From NCBI GenBank assembly GCA_019634795.1, contig JAHCAR010000001.1, positions 434,001-498,000 of the forward strand: DNA of 64,000 nucleotides, in the 5' to 3' direction. The position numbers and the translations under genes were made by a program. The first letter of the stretch is position 1, and every line of letters begins with the position of its first letter. This document shows positions 29,129 through 38,793 of the stretch, one piece after another. Below the pieces are notes generated by a model. It searched no databases. It saw nothing but the letters and a program-made list of their open reading frames with translations, and was not told where the DNA came from. Source of the DNA: Dokdonella sp. GTDB lineage: Bacteria; Pseudomonadota; Gammaproteobacteria; Xanthomonadales; Rhodanobacteraceae.

Positions 29129-29129
29129 A

Positions 29130-30383
29130 TCACCTGTCTATCTCCCCGAACACCACGTCATAAGTGCCGATCATGGCGACGACGTCGGCGAGCATGTGGC
29201 CGCGCACGACCGTGTCCATCGAGGAGAGGTGGGCGAAGCCCGGGGCGCGCAACTTGCAGCGGAACGGCTTGTTGGCGCCGTCGGAAACCAGGTAGCAGCC
29301 GAATTCGCCCTTCGGCGCCTCGACCGCGGCGTAGGTCTCGCCGGCCGGCACGCAGTAGCCTTCGGTGAACAGCTTGAAGTGGTGGATGAGGGCTTCCATG
29401 TCGTCCTTCATCTCTTCGCGCTTCGGCGGCGCGACCTTGTAGTTCTGCACGATCACCGGGCCCGGATTGGCTTTCAGCCAGGCCACGCACTGCTGGATGA
29501 TGCGGTTGGACTGGCGCATTTCCTCGACACGGACCAGGTAGCGGTCGTAGCAGTCGCCGTTGACGCCGACCGGTATGTCGAAATCGACTTCCGCATACTT
29601 GGCATAGGGCTGCTTCTTGCGCAGGTCCCAGGCGATGCCCGAACCGCGCAGCATCGGACCGGTCATGCCCCAGGCCCTGGCCAGGTCCGGAGGCACGACG
29701 CCGATATCGACGGTGCGCTGCTTCCAGATCCGGTTGCCGGTGAGCAGTTCCTCGTATTCGTCGACCTTGCTCGGGAAGTCCGCGCAGAACGACTCGAGGT
29801 AGTCGAGCATCGAGCCTTCGCGCCACTGGTTGAAGCGCTTCAGGTCACTGCCCTTGTGCCAGCGGGATTCCTTGTACTTCGGCATCTGCACCGGCAGGTC
29901 GCGATAGACACCACCCGGTCGATAGTAGGTGGCATGCATGCGTGCGCCGGAGACCGCTTCGTAGCAGTCCATCAGCTCCTCGCGCTCGCGGAACGCATAC
30001 AGGAACACGGCCATGGCGCCGAGGTCGAGCGCGTTCGAACCGATCCACATCAGGTGGTTGAGGATGCGCGTGATCTCGTCGAACATCGTGCGGATCCACT
30101 GCGCACGCTCCGGCACTTCGACGCCGAGCAGGTTCTCGATGGCGCGTACATAGGCGTGCTCGTTGCACATCATCGAGACGTAGTCGAGCCGGTCCATGTA
30201 GCCGATCGACTGGTTGTAGGGCTTCGATTCGGCCAGCTTCTCGGTGCCGCGATGGAGCAGCCCGATATGCGGGTCGGCACGGACCACGGTTTCGCCGTCC
30301 ATCTCGAGGACCAGGCGCAACACGCCATGCGCAGCGGGATGCTGCGGGCCGAAATTCATCGTGTAATTGCGGATCTCTTCCAT
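29130..30383 (-). CDS. nuoD: NADH-quinone oxidoreductase subunit D
   Basis: 49-kDa-type subunit forming the quinone site with NuoB, 417 aa. Starts at ATG 30383, sharing one base with the nuoC stop (TGATG); a GTG one codon earlier is possible. Signatures are [37 protein letters not shown] and the C-terminal [28 protein letters not shown]. Complete and in frame. Confidence 0.98.
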   Translation of the reverse strand: MEEIRNYTMNFGPQHPAAHGVLRLVLEMDGETVVRADPHIGLLHRGTEKLAESKPYNQSIGYMDRLDYVSMMCNEHAYVRAIENLLGVEVPERAQWIRTMFDEITRILNHLMWIGSNALDLGAMAVFLYAFREREELMDCYEAVSGARMHATYYRPGGVYRDLPVQMPKYKESRWHKGSDLKRFNQWREGSMLDYLESFCADFPSKVDEYEELLTGNRIWKQRTVDIGVVPPDLARAWGMTGPMLRGSGIAWDLRKKQPYAKYAEVDFDIPVGVNGDCYDRYLVRVEEMRQSNRIIQQCVAWLKANPGPVIVQNYKVAPPKREEMKDDMEALIHHFKLFTEGYCVPAGETYAAVEAPKGEFGCYLVSDGANKPFRCKLRAPGFAHLSSMDTVVRGHMLADVVAMIGTYDVVFGEIDR

Positions 30384-31102
30384 CACTTCGCCCCTGCCTC
30401 GCGCTCGGCCCTGGACTGCTCGTAGCGCGAGTCATCGCGGATCGTGCGCGGCACGAGCACGCGCGGCTCGATCGATACCGGCTCATAGACCACGCGCTTC
30501 TTCTCCGGATCGTAGCGAACCTCGACATTGCCGATCAGCGGGAAATCCTTGCGGAAGGCGTGGCCGACGAAGCCGTAGTCGGTGAGGATGCGGCGCAGGT
30601 CCGGATGGCCCTCGAAGACGATGCCGAACAGGTCGAAGGCTTCGCGCTCGAACCAGTTCACCGCGGGCCAGACCTCCACCAGCGAAGGCACGGTGGGGAC
30701 GTCATCATCCTCGCAGAACGCGCGCATGCGCAGGCGCTGGTTGTGCGCGATCGACAACAGATGGACGACGACCGCGAAGCGGCGCGGGATATTGGTGTTG
30801 CGCGGCCGCTCGGCCCAGCTGAAGCGACCGGCACCCTTGCCTTCGACGCCGCGCGAGAAACCTTCCGAGGAAACGTCGGTGGTATCCCACTCGGTCTGCC
30901 CGTAGCTCAGATAGTCGACGCCGCAGACGTCGATGCACTGCTCGAATTGCCAGGCCGGATCGTCGCGCAGGGTCTGTGCCACGGAAATCCAGTTCTCGGG
31001 CAGTACCTCGATGGTCGTTTCGCCATTGCGCTCGACGCTGCTGACCACTTTCGAGCCAAGCTGGACTTCGAGGCGGCGCGCCAGGGATGCGGGTTCGCTC
31101 AT
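30383..31102 (-). CDS. nuoC: NADH-quinone oxidoreductase subunit C
   Basis: 30-kDa-type peripheral subunit of complex I, 239 aa. The family signature [22 protein letters not shown] and [20 protein letters not shown] are intact. It is a separate gene, not fused to nuoD as in enterobacteria. Nine bases separate it from nuoB. Confidence 0.97.
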   Translation of the reverse strand: MSEPASLARRLEVQLGSKVVSSVERNGETTIEVLPENWISVAQTLRDDPAWQFEQCIDVCGVDYLSYGQTEWDTTDVSSEGFSRGVEGKGAGRFSWAERPRNTNIPRRFAVVVHLLSIAHNQRLRMRAFCEDDDVPTVPSLVEVWPAVNWFEREAFDLFGIVFEGHPDLRRILTDYGFVGHAFRKDFPLIGNVEVRYDPEKKRVVYEPVSIEPRVLVPRTIRDDSRYEQSRAEREAGAK

Positions 31103-31111
31103 AGCCGGTCC

Positions 31112-31666
31112 TCAGCGCGCGATGGTGTTGGTTCGGCGAATCTTCTTCTGCAATTGCAGAATGCCGTGGATCAGGGCTTCGGCGGTCGGCGGGCAGCCCG
31201 GCACGTAGACATCGACCGGAACGATGCGGTCGCAACCGCGGACCACGGCGTAGGAGTAGTGGTAGTAGCCGCCACCGTTGGCGCAGGAACCCATCGAGAT
31301 CACCCACTTCGGTTCTGGCATCTGGTCGTAGACCTTGCGCAGGGCCGGGGCCATCTTGTTGACCAGGGTACCGGCGACGATCATGACGTCGGACTGGCGC
31401 GGCGACGGGCGGAAGATCACGCCGTTGCGGTCCAGGTCCAGGCGCGCGGCGCCGGCATGCATCATCTCGACGGCGCAGCAGGCGAGACCGAAGGTCATCG
31501 GCCACATCGAACCGGTGCGCGCCCAGTTGACCAGCTCGTCCATGCGTGCGGTGACGAAACCGCGCTCGAGCAGGGGATTGTCATCGCCCGGCCGCAGGAT
31601 GTCGTCGACCGGACCGCCCGGGGTCGGGTTGTGCATGACCCGCGCGATGGCGTCGCTCATTCCCAT
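31112..31666 (-). CDS. nuoB: NADH-quinone oxidoreductase subunit B
   Basis: Carries the terminal cluster N2 that reduces quinone; 184 aa. Cysteine ligands are in [29 protein letters not shown] and [15 protein letters not shown]. The ATG at 31666 has GGGAG seven bases upstream. A second ATG two codons on would give an ATGA overlap with nuoA. Longer open frames upstream overlap nuoA out of frame and are not used. Confidence 0.97.
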   Translation of the reverse strand: MGMSDAIARVMHNPTPGGPVDDILRPGDDNPLLERGFVTARMDELVNWARTGSMWPMTFGLACCAVEMMHAGAARLDLDRNGVIFRPSPRQSDVMIVAGTLVNKMAPALRKVYDQMPEPKWVISMGSCANGGGYYHYSYAVVRGCDRIVPVDVYVPGCPPTAEALIHGILQLQKKIRRTNTIAR

Positions 31667-32013
31667 TCGAGAGCTCCCTTCTTCCATACATAGATGAAGC
31701 CGAGCACGAGCAGGCCGATGAACATGCCCATTTCGGCGAGGCCGAACGCACCGAGCTCGTCGAAGACGATGGCCCACGGAATCACGAAGGCGATTTCGAG
31801 ATCGAAGATGATGAACAGGATCGCGATCAGGTAGTAGCGCACGTCGAAGCGCATGCGCGCGTCCTCGAAGGCTTCGAAGCCGCACTCGTAGGGAGCCAGC
31901 TTTTCCGCTGCGGGCTTCTTCGGTCCGAGCAGGTTGCCGAGCACCAGCAACGCGATGGCGATACCGGTGGCGACCAGCAGGAACAGGAGGACCGGGAAAT
32001 ACTCGACTAGCAC
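31657..32013 (-). CDS. nuoA: NADH-quinone oxidoreductase subunit A
   Basis: Three-helix membrane subunit at the junction of the two arms of complex I, 118 aa. The start is taken as GTG 32013 ([17 protein letters not shown]), preceded by GGAGG at five-base spacing. A TTG at 32064 would add 17 Pro/Ala-rich residues not seen in the family. Signatures are [20 protein letters not shown] and [19 protein letters not shown]. First gene of the nuo operon, downstream of tRNA-Leu. Confidence 0.95.
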   Translation of the reverse strand: MLVEYFPVLLFLLVATGIAIALLVLGNLLGPKKPAAEKLAPYECGFEAFEDARMRFDVRYYLIAILFIIFDLEIAFVIPWAIVFDELGAFGLAEMGMFIGLLVLGFIYVWKKGALEWE

Positions 32014-32044
32014 ATGCACCTCCGCGCCGCCTGGCGCATCAGCG

Positions 32045-32065
32045 GTTGCCGCAGGCTGCGGCAAC
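32045..32065 (-). other. Hairpin between tRNA-Leu and nuoA
   Basis: Perfect 9-bp stem GTTGCCGCA / TGCGGCAAC with a three-base loop. There is no U-run, so it is more likely an RNA processing or stabilising structure at the 5' end of the nuo message than a full terminator. Confidence 0.45.
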
Positions 32066-32083
32066 GACGGTTGTACAAGATGT

Positions 32084-32168
32084 TGGTGCCCAAGGGGGGA
32101 CTCGAACCCCCACAGCTCTCGCCGCTACCACCTCAAGGTAGTGCGTCTACCAATTCCGCCACCTGGGC
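32084..32168 (-). tRNA. tRNA-Leu (GAG)
   Basis: 85-nt class II tRNA with encoded CCA. The anticodon stem-loop CTACC-TTGAGGT-GGTAG places GAG at the anticodon. A long variable arm (CGGCGAGAGCTG) and the TTCGAGTCC T-loop are present. It lies between secG and nuoA, an arrangement typical of Xanthomonadales, and is probably excised from the secG-nuo transcript. Confidence 0.96.
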
Positions 32169-32175
32169 AACGCTA

Positions 32176-32631
32176 TCAAGCTCCGTCCTTCCTCGCATTC
32201 TCCGGCTTCGCTGCATCGGATTTTACCGGCTCTGCTGCCGGTTTGTCCGCTGCGGGAGCAGGCATTGGCGCTGGCACGTCGGTGGAGGCCGGGGCCGCCG
32301 TCGTTGCTGCCGGTACGTCACCGGCAGCCGGTGCCGGAGCAGCCGGGGCAACCCCCGCCATCACGCCAAGGTCGTCCGAGGTTCCGCCAACGACGGATGG
32401 ACGACTGTGATACATGCCCATGCCGAGGCTGAGCAGGAAGAACAAACCGGCAAGGACCGCCGTGCTGCGCGACAGGAAGTTTGCCGAACCGCGCGCACCG
32501 AAAACGGTCGAGGAAGCGCCACCGCCGAACCCGGAGCCTGCATCGGCACCGGCACCACGCTGCATCAGGATCAGCGCGATCATCGAAACGGCAATCAGCA
32601 CATAGAAGACTTGGGCAATGATCGTGAACAT
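32176..32631 (-). CDS. secG: Preprotein translocase subunit SecG
   Basis: Small integral membrane subunit of the SecYEG channel, 151 aa from ATG 32631 (M-FTIIAQVFYVLIAVSMIAL). Core SecG features are ALILMQRGAGADAGSGFGGG and FLSRSTAVLAGLFFLLSLGMG, giving two membrane helices. A Pro/Ala-rich tail of about 70 residues extends beyond the usual E. coli-length protein and is probably disordered. Starts five bases after tpiA and is followed by tRNA-Leu. Confidence 0.95.
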   Translation of the reverse strand: MFTIIAQVFYVLIAVSMIALILMQRGAGADAGSGFGGGASSTVFGARGSANFLSRSTAVLAGLFFLLSLGMGMYHSRPSVVGGTSDDLGVMAGVAPAAPAPAAGDVPAATTAAPASTDVPAPMPAPAADKPAAEPVKSDAAKPENARKDGA

Positions 32632-32636
32632 TTGAA

Positions 32637-33404
32637 TCAGGAATCCCGGTTTGCCGCGGCCGCAGCCGCATCGCATATCGCAAGGAAATCGGCCGCCACC
32701 AGCGAAGCGCCGCCGATCAGCCCACCGTCGATATCGGGCCTGGCGAACAGTTCGGCAGCATTGGCGGCCTTGACACTGCCTCCGTAGAGGAGACGCAGCG
32801 AGCTGGCTATTCTAGCATCCTGCCCCGCAAATTTGTCACGCATGAACGCATGGACCTCCTGCGCCTGCTCCGGCGTGGCGGTCTTGCCGGTGCCGATCGC
32901 CCAGACCGGCTCGTAGGCGACCACGGCATTCGCGAATGCGGCGACGCCGGCCAGGTCGAGCACGGCATCGAGCTGGGAACCGACGATCTTCTCGGTTTGG
33001 CCGGCTTCGCGATGCTCGAGCAGCTCGCCGATGCAGAGGATCGGAACCAGTCCCGCGGACTGCGCTGCGACGAACTTGCGCGCCACGACGGCGTCGGTTT
33101 CGGCATGGTACTGGCGCCGCTCGGAATGTCCGACCAGCACATAGCGGCAACCGATCTCGTGCAGCATCGATCCGGCCACCTCACCCGTGTAGGCGCCCTG
33201 CGCATGCTCGCTGAGGTCCTGGGCACCGAAACCCAGGGCACTGCCGCGCGCGGCGGAAATCAGCTCGGAGAGGTACGGAAACGGCGGAATGACGGCCACC
33301 TCCGCCGAGTTCGGCAGGTTTTCCGCCACGCTGGCCACGAGGCTGGCGGATTGCGCACGCGAACCGTGCATTTTCCAGTTGCCGGCAACGAAATTGCGAC
33401 GCAT
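32637..33404 (-). CDS. tpiA: Triosephosphate isomerase
   Basis: Interconverts dihydroxyacetone phosphate and glyceraldehyde 3-phosphate in glycolysis and gluconeogenesis; 255 aa from ATG 33404 (M-RRNFVAGNWKMHGS). The active-site lysine is in GNWKM, the histidine in VLVGHSERRQYH, the glutamate in VVAYEPVWAIGTGK, and the phosphate loop is LLYGGSVKAANA. A 79-codon upstream extension lacks homology and is ignored. It is followed directly by secG, as in many gammaproteobacteria. Confidence 0.98.
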   Translation of the reverse strand: MRRNFVAGNWKMHGSRAQSASLVASVAENLPNSAEVAVIPPFPYLSELISAARGSALGFGAQDLSEHAQGAYTGEVAGSMLHEIGCRYVLVGHSERRQYHAETDAVVARKFVAAQSAGLVPILCIGELLEHREAGQTEKIVGSQLDAVLDLAGVAAFANAVVAYEPVWAIGTGKTATPEQAQEVHAFMRDKFAGQDARIASSLRLLYGGSVKAANAAELFARPDIDGGLIGGASLVAADFLAICDAAAAAANRDS

Positions 33405-33616
33405 CGATCGGGCCTGCTCATGCGGGGCGCGAAGGATAGCGACCCGCCGACGTGCGGGCAAATGACCGGGCTGCGCAGCAACCCGCGGCGCAGCCATGGG
33501 CGGCCAGCCAGGCGGGCCTGCCTTACGGATGCGCAGGCAGGAACGGAGCCAATGCCGTTCGACGCCCGGCCCGCCGAGGACTAGTCTTTGCGCTCCACCG
33601 AACAGGCGAAACAGGA

Positions 33617-34429
33617 ATGACGCAGACCAGGGGCCATGCATTGATCACCGGGGCATCGGCCGGCATCGGCGCCGCGTTCGCCCGCGAGTTGGCCGCACGC
33701 GGTCAGCCGCTGGTGCTCAGCGCACGACGCGTCGACCGCCTCGAGTCGCTGGCGCAGACTCTGCGCAAGGAGTACGCCATCGACGTCCAGATCATTCCCG
33801 GCGACCTCGCCGAACGCGACGCGCCGCGCCAGCTCTGCGAGGAAATCGCGCGGCGCGGCCTCAGCGTCGATCTGCTCGTCAACAACGCCGGCTACGGCGT
33901 GACCGGCTACTTCCTGAGCCAGCCGTGGCAGGTGCAGGCCGACTTCATCCAGGTCCTGATGACGGCGCCGACCGAACTCTGCCATCGTCTGCTGCCGGCC
34001 ATGCGAGAGCGTGGCCATGGTCGGATCATCAACGTCGCCTCGCTGGCCGGACACGTCCCGGGTTCGGCCGGCCAGACCCTGTATGCCGGCGCCAAGTCCT
34101 ACCTGATCAGGCTCTCGCAAGCCCTGCACCTCGAGTACGGCGCGGATGGCGTCAACACCTGCGCGCTCTGCCCCGGCTTCACCTACACGGAATTCCATGA
34201 CGTCACCGGCTCGCGCGCGATGATGTCGAAGCTGCCGAAATGGCTGTGGATGGATGCGCAGACCGTCGTGCGCCAGGGGCTGCAGGCGGTCGAACGCGGC
34301 GAGGCGGTCTGCATCAACGGCCGCATCAATCGCACGATCAAGACCCTGCTCAAACTGACGCCCGATCGCCTCGCCCTGGCCCTGATGGGACGCCAGTCCA
34401 GGCGCATCCGGAAAAAGAAGCCGGACTGA
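33617..34429 (+). CDS. Short-chain dehydrogenase/reductase
   Basis: NAD(P)-dependent oxidoreductase of the classical SDR superfamily, 270 aa. The Rossmann glycine motif TGASAGIGAAFA, the NNAGYG stretch, the catalytic serine in NVASLAG and YAGAK (YxxxK) are all present. The ATG at 33617 places the glycine motif 10 residues in, as expected; only a weak AGGA lies next to it. The C-terminus is basic (RQSRRIRKKKPD). It resembles the DltE/YqjQ branch, whose substrates are mostly unknown. It stands alone, convergent with the GT-C-like gene. Confidence 0.85.
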   Translation: MTQTRGHALITGASAGIGAAFARELAARGQPLVLSARRVDRLESLAQTLRKEYAIDVQIIPGDLAERDAPRQLCEEIARRGLSVDLLVNNAGYGVTGYFLSQPWQVQADFIQVLMTAPTELCHRLLPAMRERGHGRIINVASLAGHVPGSAGQTLYAGAKSYLIRLSQALHLEYGADGVNTCALCPGFTYTEFHDVTGSRAMMSKLPKWLWMDAQTVVRQGLQAVERGEAVCINGRINRTIKTLLKLTPDRLALALMGRQSRRIRKKKPD

Positions 34430-34521
34430 AGCGGCAATCAGGCGAATTCGCCACGTTTCTGTTGCCGATCGCGGCCCGGACCTGCGGACCAACCGGGTGG
34501 CTCAGCAGCGTGACCGCCGCA

Positions 34522-36207
34522 TCACGGACACTCGCTCGGCGCGCGAAAGCAGAAGAATCGGACCGGCCGGCGACCCGACCTGACCTCCTCGCTGACGTCG
34601 ACGAAGCTGCCGTCACGCCAGTCCAGGAAAAAGCTGCCCGGACCGAGCGGAGGCTTCGCGTCGGGGGCCATATTGAGGAAAACCAAGGCTCCGTGGCCGA
34701 TCAGGATCGGCGCAACGGTGTCGCGGCCCGCCCGCACCGGCGAAAACGGAGGTTTCTGCGCGCGTGCGACTTCCGATCGCTCGATCAGGTGATACCACGG
34801 CGAGAACTCGGTCTGCACGAAGCAGCGGCCAAGCGTCGACAGATCCGGAACGAGGGCCTTGATCGTCGTATCGACATAGAATCCGAACAGCTTGCTGTCG
34901 GTATCGAGCAGGTAGATCTGGCAGTCATCGACGGCCAGGTCGAGCTTGTCGATGGCGGCCACGGCGGCGTCGGCGAAGCGAGCCTGTTCGAGGGTCGTCC
35001 CGCGGTAGCTGCGGGCCAGATGCTGGGACACGGAAAACAGCGGAATCACGAGCAAGGCTATGCTGAGGCCGGCCAGCAAGCGCTGGCGCAGGGTCATCGC
35101 CTGACCTGCGAACGCGAGCAGTGCAGCCATGACCATGGCCATGCCCAGGGCCGACATGAAGTAGTGACGCGCCGCCAGGACATCTTCGAGGGTATCGACG
35201 CCAAAATGCAGGTTCATCAGAACCAGTCCTGTTCGCGGCCACTGGACCAGCGCAGCGACTGCGATCAGGGCCAGGCCGGCCATGATCAGGGCGACCCGTT
35301 CACGACCCCAGGGGCGCCTCGATGCAGACCACACGAGCAACAGCAAACCCAGCGCGCCGAGCCCGAACAGGGTCGCGGTGACGCCGCCGAGCCGGGGCCA
35401 CAGGAACAGGTAGCTCGGCAGCTTGAGGAACCAGGCGGCCATGCCCTCGCTGAACAGCACCCAGGGCGACTTGTAGGCGAACAGTTGCTCGGTGCCGGTG
35501 GCTGGCAGGACCCAGTGGCGAACCAGTAGCCAGGCTGCGAATACCGCGACCAGCCAGAGGCAGGCCAGCTGCCGGCGATCGAGCCAGCCCGGCCGCTCTG
35601 CGCTTGGCCACCACCAGAACACGAAGGCAGCGGAAATCAGGGCCGCGGTGTTTTCCTTTGCGCACAGGCCGAGAGCAAACAGAAGCAGCGTGCCGAGCAG
35701 GGCCCCGGCGCGCCGGGTCTGGCGATACTCCCAGGCCTGGGACAAGGCCAGCAGACCCAGTACCGAGGCCAGCAACTCGTAGCGATTCGAAAGCCAGACC
35801 GTGGTTCCGATCGCGATCGGGTGGACGGCGAACGCGAACGCGATGGCAAAGGCGCTTCCCTCGGCACCAACGAGCCGCACGAGCAGGCGCCACAGGGCCA
35901 GCACGACCGCCGAGAGCAGGGCCGCGTTGAGCAGGTAGTGCAGATAGGCATCTGCGCCGAACAGGCGCTCGCTCAGCCACCAGAGCAGCACGCCGAGCGG
36001 CCGGTAGTGCAGCCCGCCCTCGACGTGCTGGTGCCAGAACGGCTGCAGCGGATTGTCGAGAAAGCGCGGAAGCGCCAGCAAGGCGTAGTCGTCGAAAATG
36101 AACGACCCCGTGAGCGCTCCGCGCAGCGCGAGGAAGACCGCCCCGACCAGCACGATCGCGCGAACGACGCCCATGCCGAGGCCGGGCATTCCGCGACTGG
36201 ACTTCAT
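34522..36207 (-). CDS. GT-C-type integral membrane protein (glycosyltransferase-like)
   Basis: 561-aa polytopic membrane protein with about ten helices and a C-terminal periplasmic domain of about 140 residues. The first external loop has FIFDDYALLALP, an acidic DD pair where GT-C enzymes (PMT, ArnT, TMTC groups) hold their catalytic aspartate. This is followed by HYRPLGVLLWWLSERLFG and HPIAIGTTVWLSNRYELLASVL, the pattern of TMTC/O-mannosyltransferase-like proteins. A polyprenyl-phosphate-sugar donor is plausible but not shown. Its ATG shares one base with the stop of the upstream oxygenase (TGATG), so the two are probably one transcript. Longer upstream frames overlap the oxygenase and are discarded. 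Confidence 0.72.
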   Translation of the reverse strand: MKSSRGMPGLGMGVVRAIVLVGAVFLALRGALTGSFIFDDYALLALPRFLDNPLQPFWHQHVEGGLHYRPLGVLLWWLSERLFGADAYLHYLLNAALLSAVVLALWRLLVRLVGAEGSAFAIAFAFAVHPIAIGTTVWLSNRYELLASVLGLLALSQAWEYRQTRRAGALLGTLLLFALGLCAKENTAALISAAFVFWWWPSAERPGWLDRRQLACLWLVAVFAAWLLVRHWVLPATGTEQLFAYKSPWVLFSEGMAAWFLKLPSYLFLWPRLGGVTATLFGLGALGLLLLVWSASRRPWGRERVALIMAGLALIAVAALVQWPRTGLVLMNLHFGVDTLEDVLAARHYFMSALGMAMVMAALLAFAGQAMTLRQRLLAGLSIALLVIPLFSVSQHLARSYRGTTLEQARFADAAVAAIDKLDLAVDDCQIYLLDTDSKLFGFYVDTTIKALVPDLSTLGRCFVQTEFSPWYHLIERSEVARAQKPPFSPVRAGRDTVAPILIGHGALVFLNMAPDAKPPLGPGSFFLDWRDGSFVDVSEEVRSGRRPVRFFCFRAPSECP

Positions 36208-37142
36208 CAGATCAACTTGATTTCGCGCAGGCGTTCGAGCAGGTATTCGTGCGACGTGATCGGCGTCGGGTAGCGGCTCGGATTGGCGTCGCTGACGCAC
36301 GAAGGCAGCACGTCGAGCACGACGTCGGGATTCGGGTGCAGGAAGAACGGAACGGAATAGCGCGGCTTGCGCGCGTTCTCGTTCTGCGGATTGATGACCC
36401 GGTGCGTGGTCGACGGATAGACGTGGTTGGTCAGGCGCTGCAGCATGTCGCCGATGTTGACGACGATGGCATCGCCCTCGGTGGTGATCGGCAGCCACTG
36501 GCCGTCGCGGGTCAGTACCTCGAGCCCTTCGGCGCTGGCGCCGACCAGCAGGGTGATGAAATTGATGTCCTCGTGGGCGCCGGCGCGCACGTTCGGGATG
36601 TCGTCCGCGGTGATCGGCGGGTAGTGGATCGGACGCAGGATCGAGTTGCCGAAGCAGGTCTTGTCCTCGAAGAAGTCCTCGGCCAGGTCGATGTGCAGGG
36701 CCAGCGCGCGCAGCACGCGGGTACCGAGCGCATCGAGCGCCTCGTAAAGCCCGTAGCCATGCTCGCGGAACCCGTCGATCTCGGCGGGCCAGACGTTGGC
36801 CGGCATCACTGCCGCGTATTTCGAATCCCGCGGAATTTCCCGGCCGATATGCCAGAACTCCTTGAGGTCAGGATGCGCGGAATCCTTTGCGGTTTCGATG
36901 CCGAATGGCGTGTAGCCGCGCGCACCGCCCGTTCCCGGCTGGTGGTACTTGAGCTTGGTCTCCTCGGGCAGGGCGAAGAAGCGCTGGAATACGTCGTAGG
37001 CCGCATCGATGCTGGCCTTGGGGATGCCGTGTCCGCTGATGCAGCAGAAGCCGAATTCGCGGTAGGCGGCGCCGAGTTCGGCGACGAAGGCGGCACGGTC
37101 GGACTCGTAGCGGCGGATGTCGAGCGTGGGTACGTGTTTCAT
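36207..37142 (-). CDS. Isopenicillin N synthase-like 2-oxoglutarate/Fe(II) oxygenase
   Basis: Soluble non-haem iron dioxygenase of the IPNS/DIOX superfamily, 311 aa. The N-terminal DIOX_N part has YREFGFCCISGHGIPKASID and FFALPEETKLKYHQPG. The C-terminal jelly-roll has the iron ligands HED (GAHEDINFITLL) and a histidine in STTHRVINP, with the co-substrate arginine in RYSVPFFLHP. The substrate is unknown; homologues in proteobacteria are mostly unstudied. It lies downstream of glmM and is coupled to the membrane GT-C-like gene. Confidence 0.87.
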   Translation of the reverse strand: MKHVPTLDIRRYESDRAAFVAELGAAYREFGFCCISGHGIPKASIDAAYDVFQRFFALPEETKLKYHQPGTGGARGYTPFGIETAKDSAHPDLKEFWHIGREIPRDSKYAAVMPANVWPAEIDGFREHGYGLYEALDALGTRVLRALALHIDLAEDFFEDKTCFGNSILRPIHYPPITADDIPNVRAGAHEDINFITLLVGASAEGLEVLTRDGQWLPITTEGDAIVVNIGDMLQRLTNHVYPSTTHRVINPQNENARKPRYSVPFFLHPNPDVVLDVLPSCVSDANPSRYPTPITSHEYLLERLREIKLI

Positions 37143-37252
37143 CGCGGGCTCACGGGACGGTATCGAAGGAGGGATCGATTATCCCACGACCTGCGTGATC
37201 GGGCGGCTGCCTCGATTGCCGCAGGCAGCAGGGAAATGACGACGGCGACGGG

Positions 37253-38602
37253 TCAGCTGATTCTTGCCTGTGCTGCGCGCACCGCGTCGGCCAGTTCCTC
37301 GGCCAGGCGCGAAACGATCGCGGAATCCATCGCCTCGACGGTGACCCGGACCAGGGGCTCGGTACCCGACGGCCGCAGGACGACCCGGCCGTGACCGGCA
37401 AGCTGGCCCTGGACGCTGGCCAGCACGCGCTGGACCTCGGCGTCGGCGACGAGTCGCGAACCGCCGCTGGCGCGGACATTGACCGTGGTTTGCGGCACCT
37501 TGCGCATGCCGCCTGCCGCATCGCCCAGGCTGCGTCCGCTGCGCGCGAGTGCTTCGAGAACCTGCAGCGCACTGACGATGGCGTCGCCGGTCGATACGCG
37601 GTCCAGGCAGAGGATGTGTCCGGAGGTCTCGCCACCGAGCACGCCCGATTGCTCGCGCAAGGCCTGCATCACGTAGCGGTCGCCGACCCGCGTGCGCAGG
37701 AACGGCACGCCGATTCCGGCCATCGCCTGCTCGAGACCGAAGTTGCTCATCAGGGTGCCGACCAGGGGACCGCGCAAACGGCCCTGCTCATGCCAGTCCA
37801 CGGCCAGCACATAGAGCAGTTCGTCGCCGTCGACGACCTGTCCACTGGCGTCGACCATCTGCAAGCGGTCGCCATCGCCGTCGAAGGCGATGCCGAGATC
37901 GGCTCCGGACTCGACCACCGCCCGGGCCAGCGCCGAAGGACTGGTCGAACCGCAATCACGATTGATATTGAGGCCGTCCGGCTTGTTGCCGATCGCGGTC
38001 ACGGTGGCACCGAGCTCGGCGAACATCTTGGGCGCGATCTGGTAGGTCGCGCCGTGGGCGCAATCGACGACCAGATGAACTCCGTGCAGGTTGAACGACC
38101 GCGATACGGTCGATTTGCAGAACTCCAGATAGCGAGCCGAGGCGTCCTCGATGCGCATGGCCTTGCCGATCGCTTCCGAGGCAACCGTCGAGAACGGCAG
38201 GCTCAGCTCGGCCTCGATCGCCAGTTCGACATCGTCGTCGAGCTTCTCGCCGAACGCGGAAAAGAACTTGATGCCGTTGTCCTGATGCGGGTTGTGCGAG
38301 GCGCTGATGACGATACCGGCATCCGCGCGCATGGACCGGGTCAGGTAGGCGACCCCGGGCGTGGGCATCGGACCGAGCAGGCGCACTTCGGCGCCGGCGG
38401 CGAGCAGGCCGGCCTCGAGTGCGGACTCGAACATGTAGCCCGAGATACGCGTGTCCTTGCCGATCAGGACGATCGGCCTCTCGCCCTCGCGGGCAAGCAC
38501 GGCGCCCATCGCCCGACCGAGCTTGAGCATGAACTCCGCGGTGATCGGCCACTGCCCGACCTGGCCGCGAATGCCGTCGGTTCCGAAGTACTTCCTATCC
38601 AC
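37253..38602 (-). CDS. glmM: Phosphoglucosamine mutase
   Basis: Converts glucosamine-6-phosphate to glucosamine-1-phosphate for UDP-GlcNAc, hence peptidoglycan and LPS; 449 aa. N-terminal [16 protein letters not shown], the phosphoserine loop [18 protein letters not shown], the metal loop [14 protein letters not shown], the sugar loop GGETSGHI and the C-terminal phosphate loop [14 protein letters not shown] are all intact. It lies downstream of dksA across an inverted heptad-repeat element. Confidence 0.98.
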   Translation of the reverse strand: MDRKYFGTDGIRGQVGQWPITAEFMLKLGRAMGAVLAREGERPIVLIGKDTRISGYMFESALEAGLLAAGAEVRLLGPMPTPGVAYLTRSMRADAGIVISASHNPHQDNGIKFFSAFGEKLDDDVELAIEAELSLPFSTVASEAIGKAMRIEDASARYLEFCKSTVSRSFNLHGVHLVVDCAHGATYQIAPKMFAELGATVTAIGNKPDGLNINRDCGSTSPSALARAVVESGADLGIAFDGDGDRLQMVDASGQVVDGDELLYVLAVDWHEQGRLRGPLVGTLMSNFGLEQAMAGIGVPFLRTRVGDRYVMQALREQSGVLGGETSGHILCLDRVSTGDAIVSALQVLEALARSGRSLGDAAGGMRKVPQTTVNVRASGGSRLVADAEVQRVLASVQGQLAGHGRVVLRPSGTEPLVRVTVEAMDSAIVSRLAEELADAVRAAQARIS

Positions 38603-38603
38603 G

Positions 38604-38790
38604 GGAATGGGGAATGGGGAATGGGGAGTGGCTGAAAGGCCGGGAATTCACAATGGCGAACGGGGAGTGGAAATAGCGGCTTCTCGCGACCGGACCATTT
38701 TGCCGACGCAACAGGCTTACGCCAGCAGGTACCGCATCACAGCGAAGACTGGCTTTACCTATTCTCCATTCCCTATTCCCTACTCCCGGC
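38604..38790. repeat. Inverted heptad-repeat element 4 (GGGAATG/GGGAATA type)
   Basis: Left arm 38604-38631: three GGGAATG units and GGGAGTG in tandem, followed by a second weaker block to about 38671. Right arm 38758-38789: inverted GGGAATA/GGGAATG/GAGAATA units. The core of about 90 bases contains GCCTTTCAGCC on the minus strand. It fills the dksA-glmM gap. Confidence 0.78.
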
Positions 38791-38793
38791 ACC

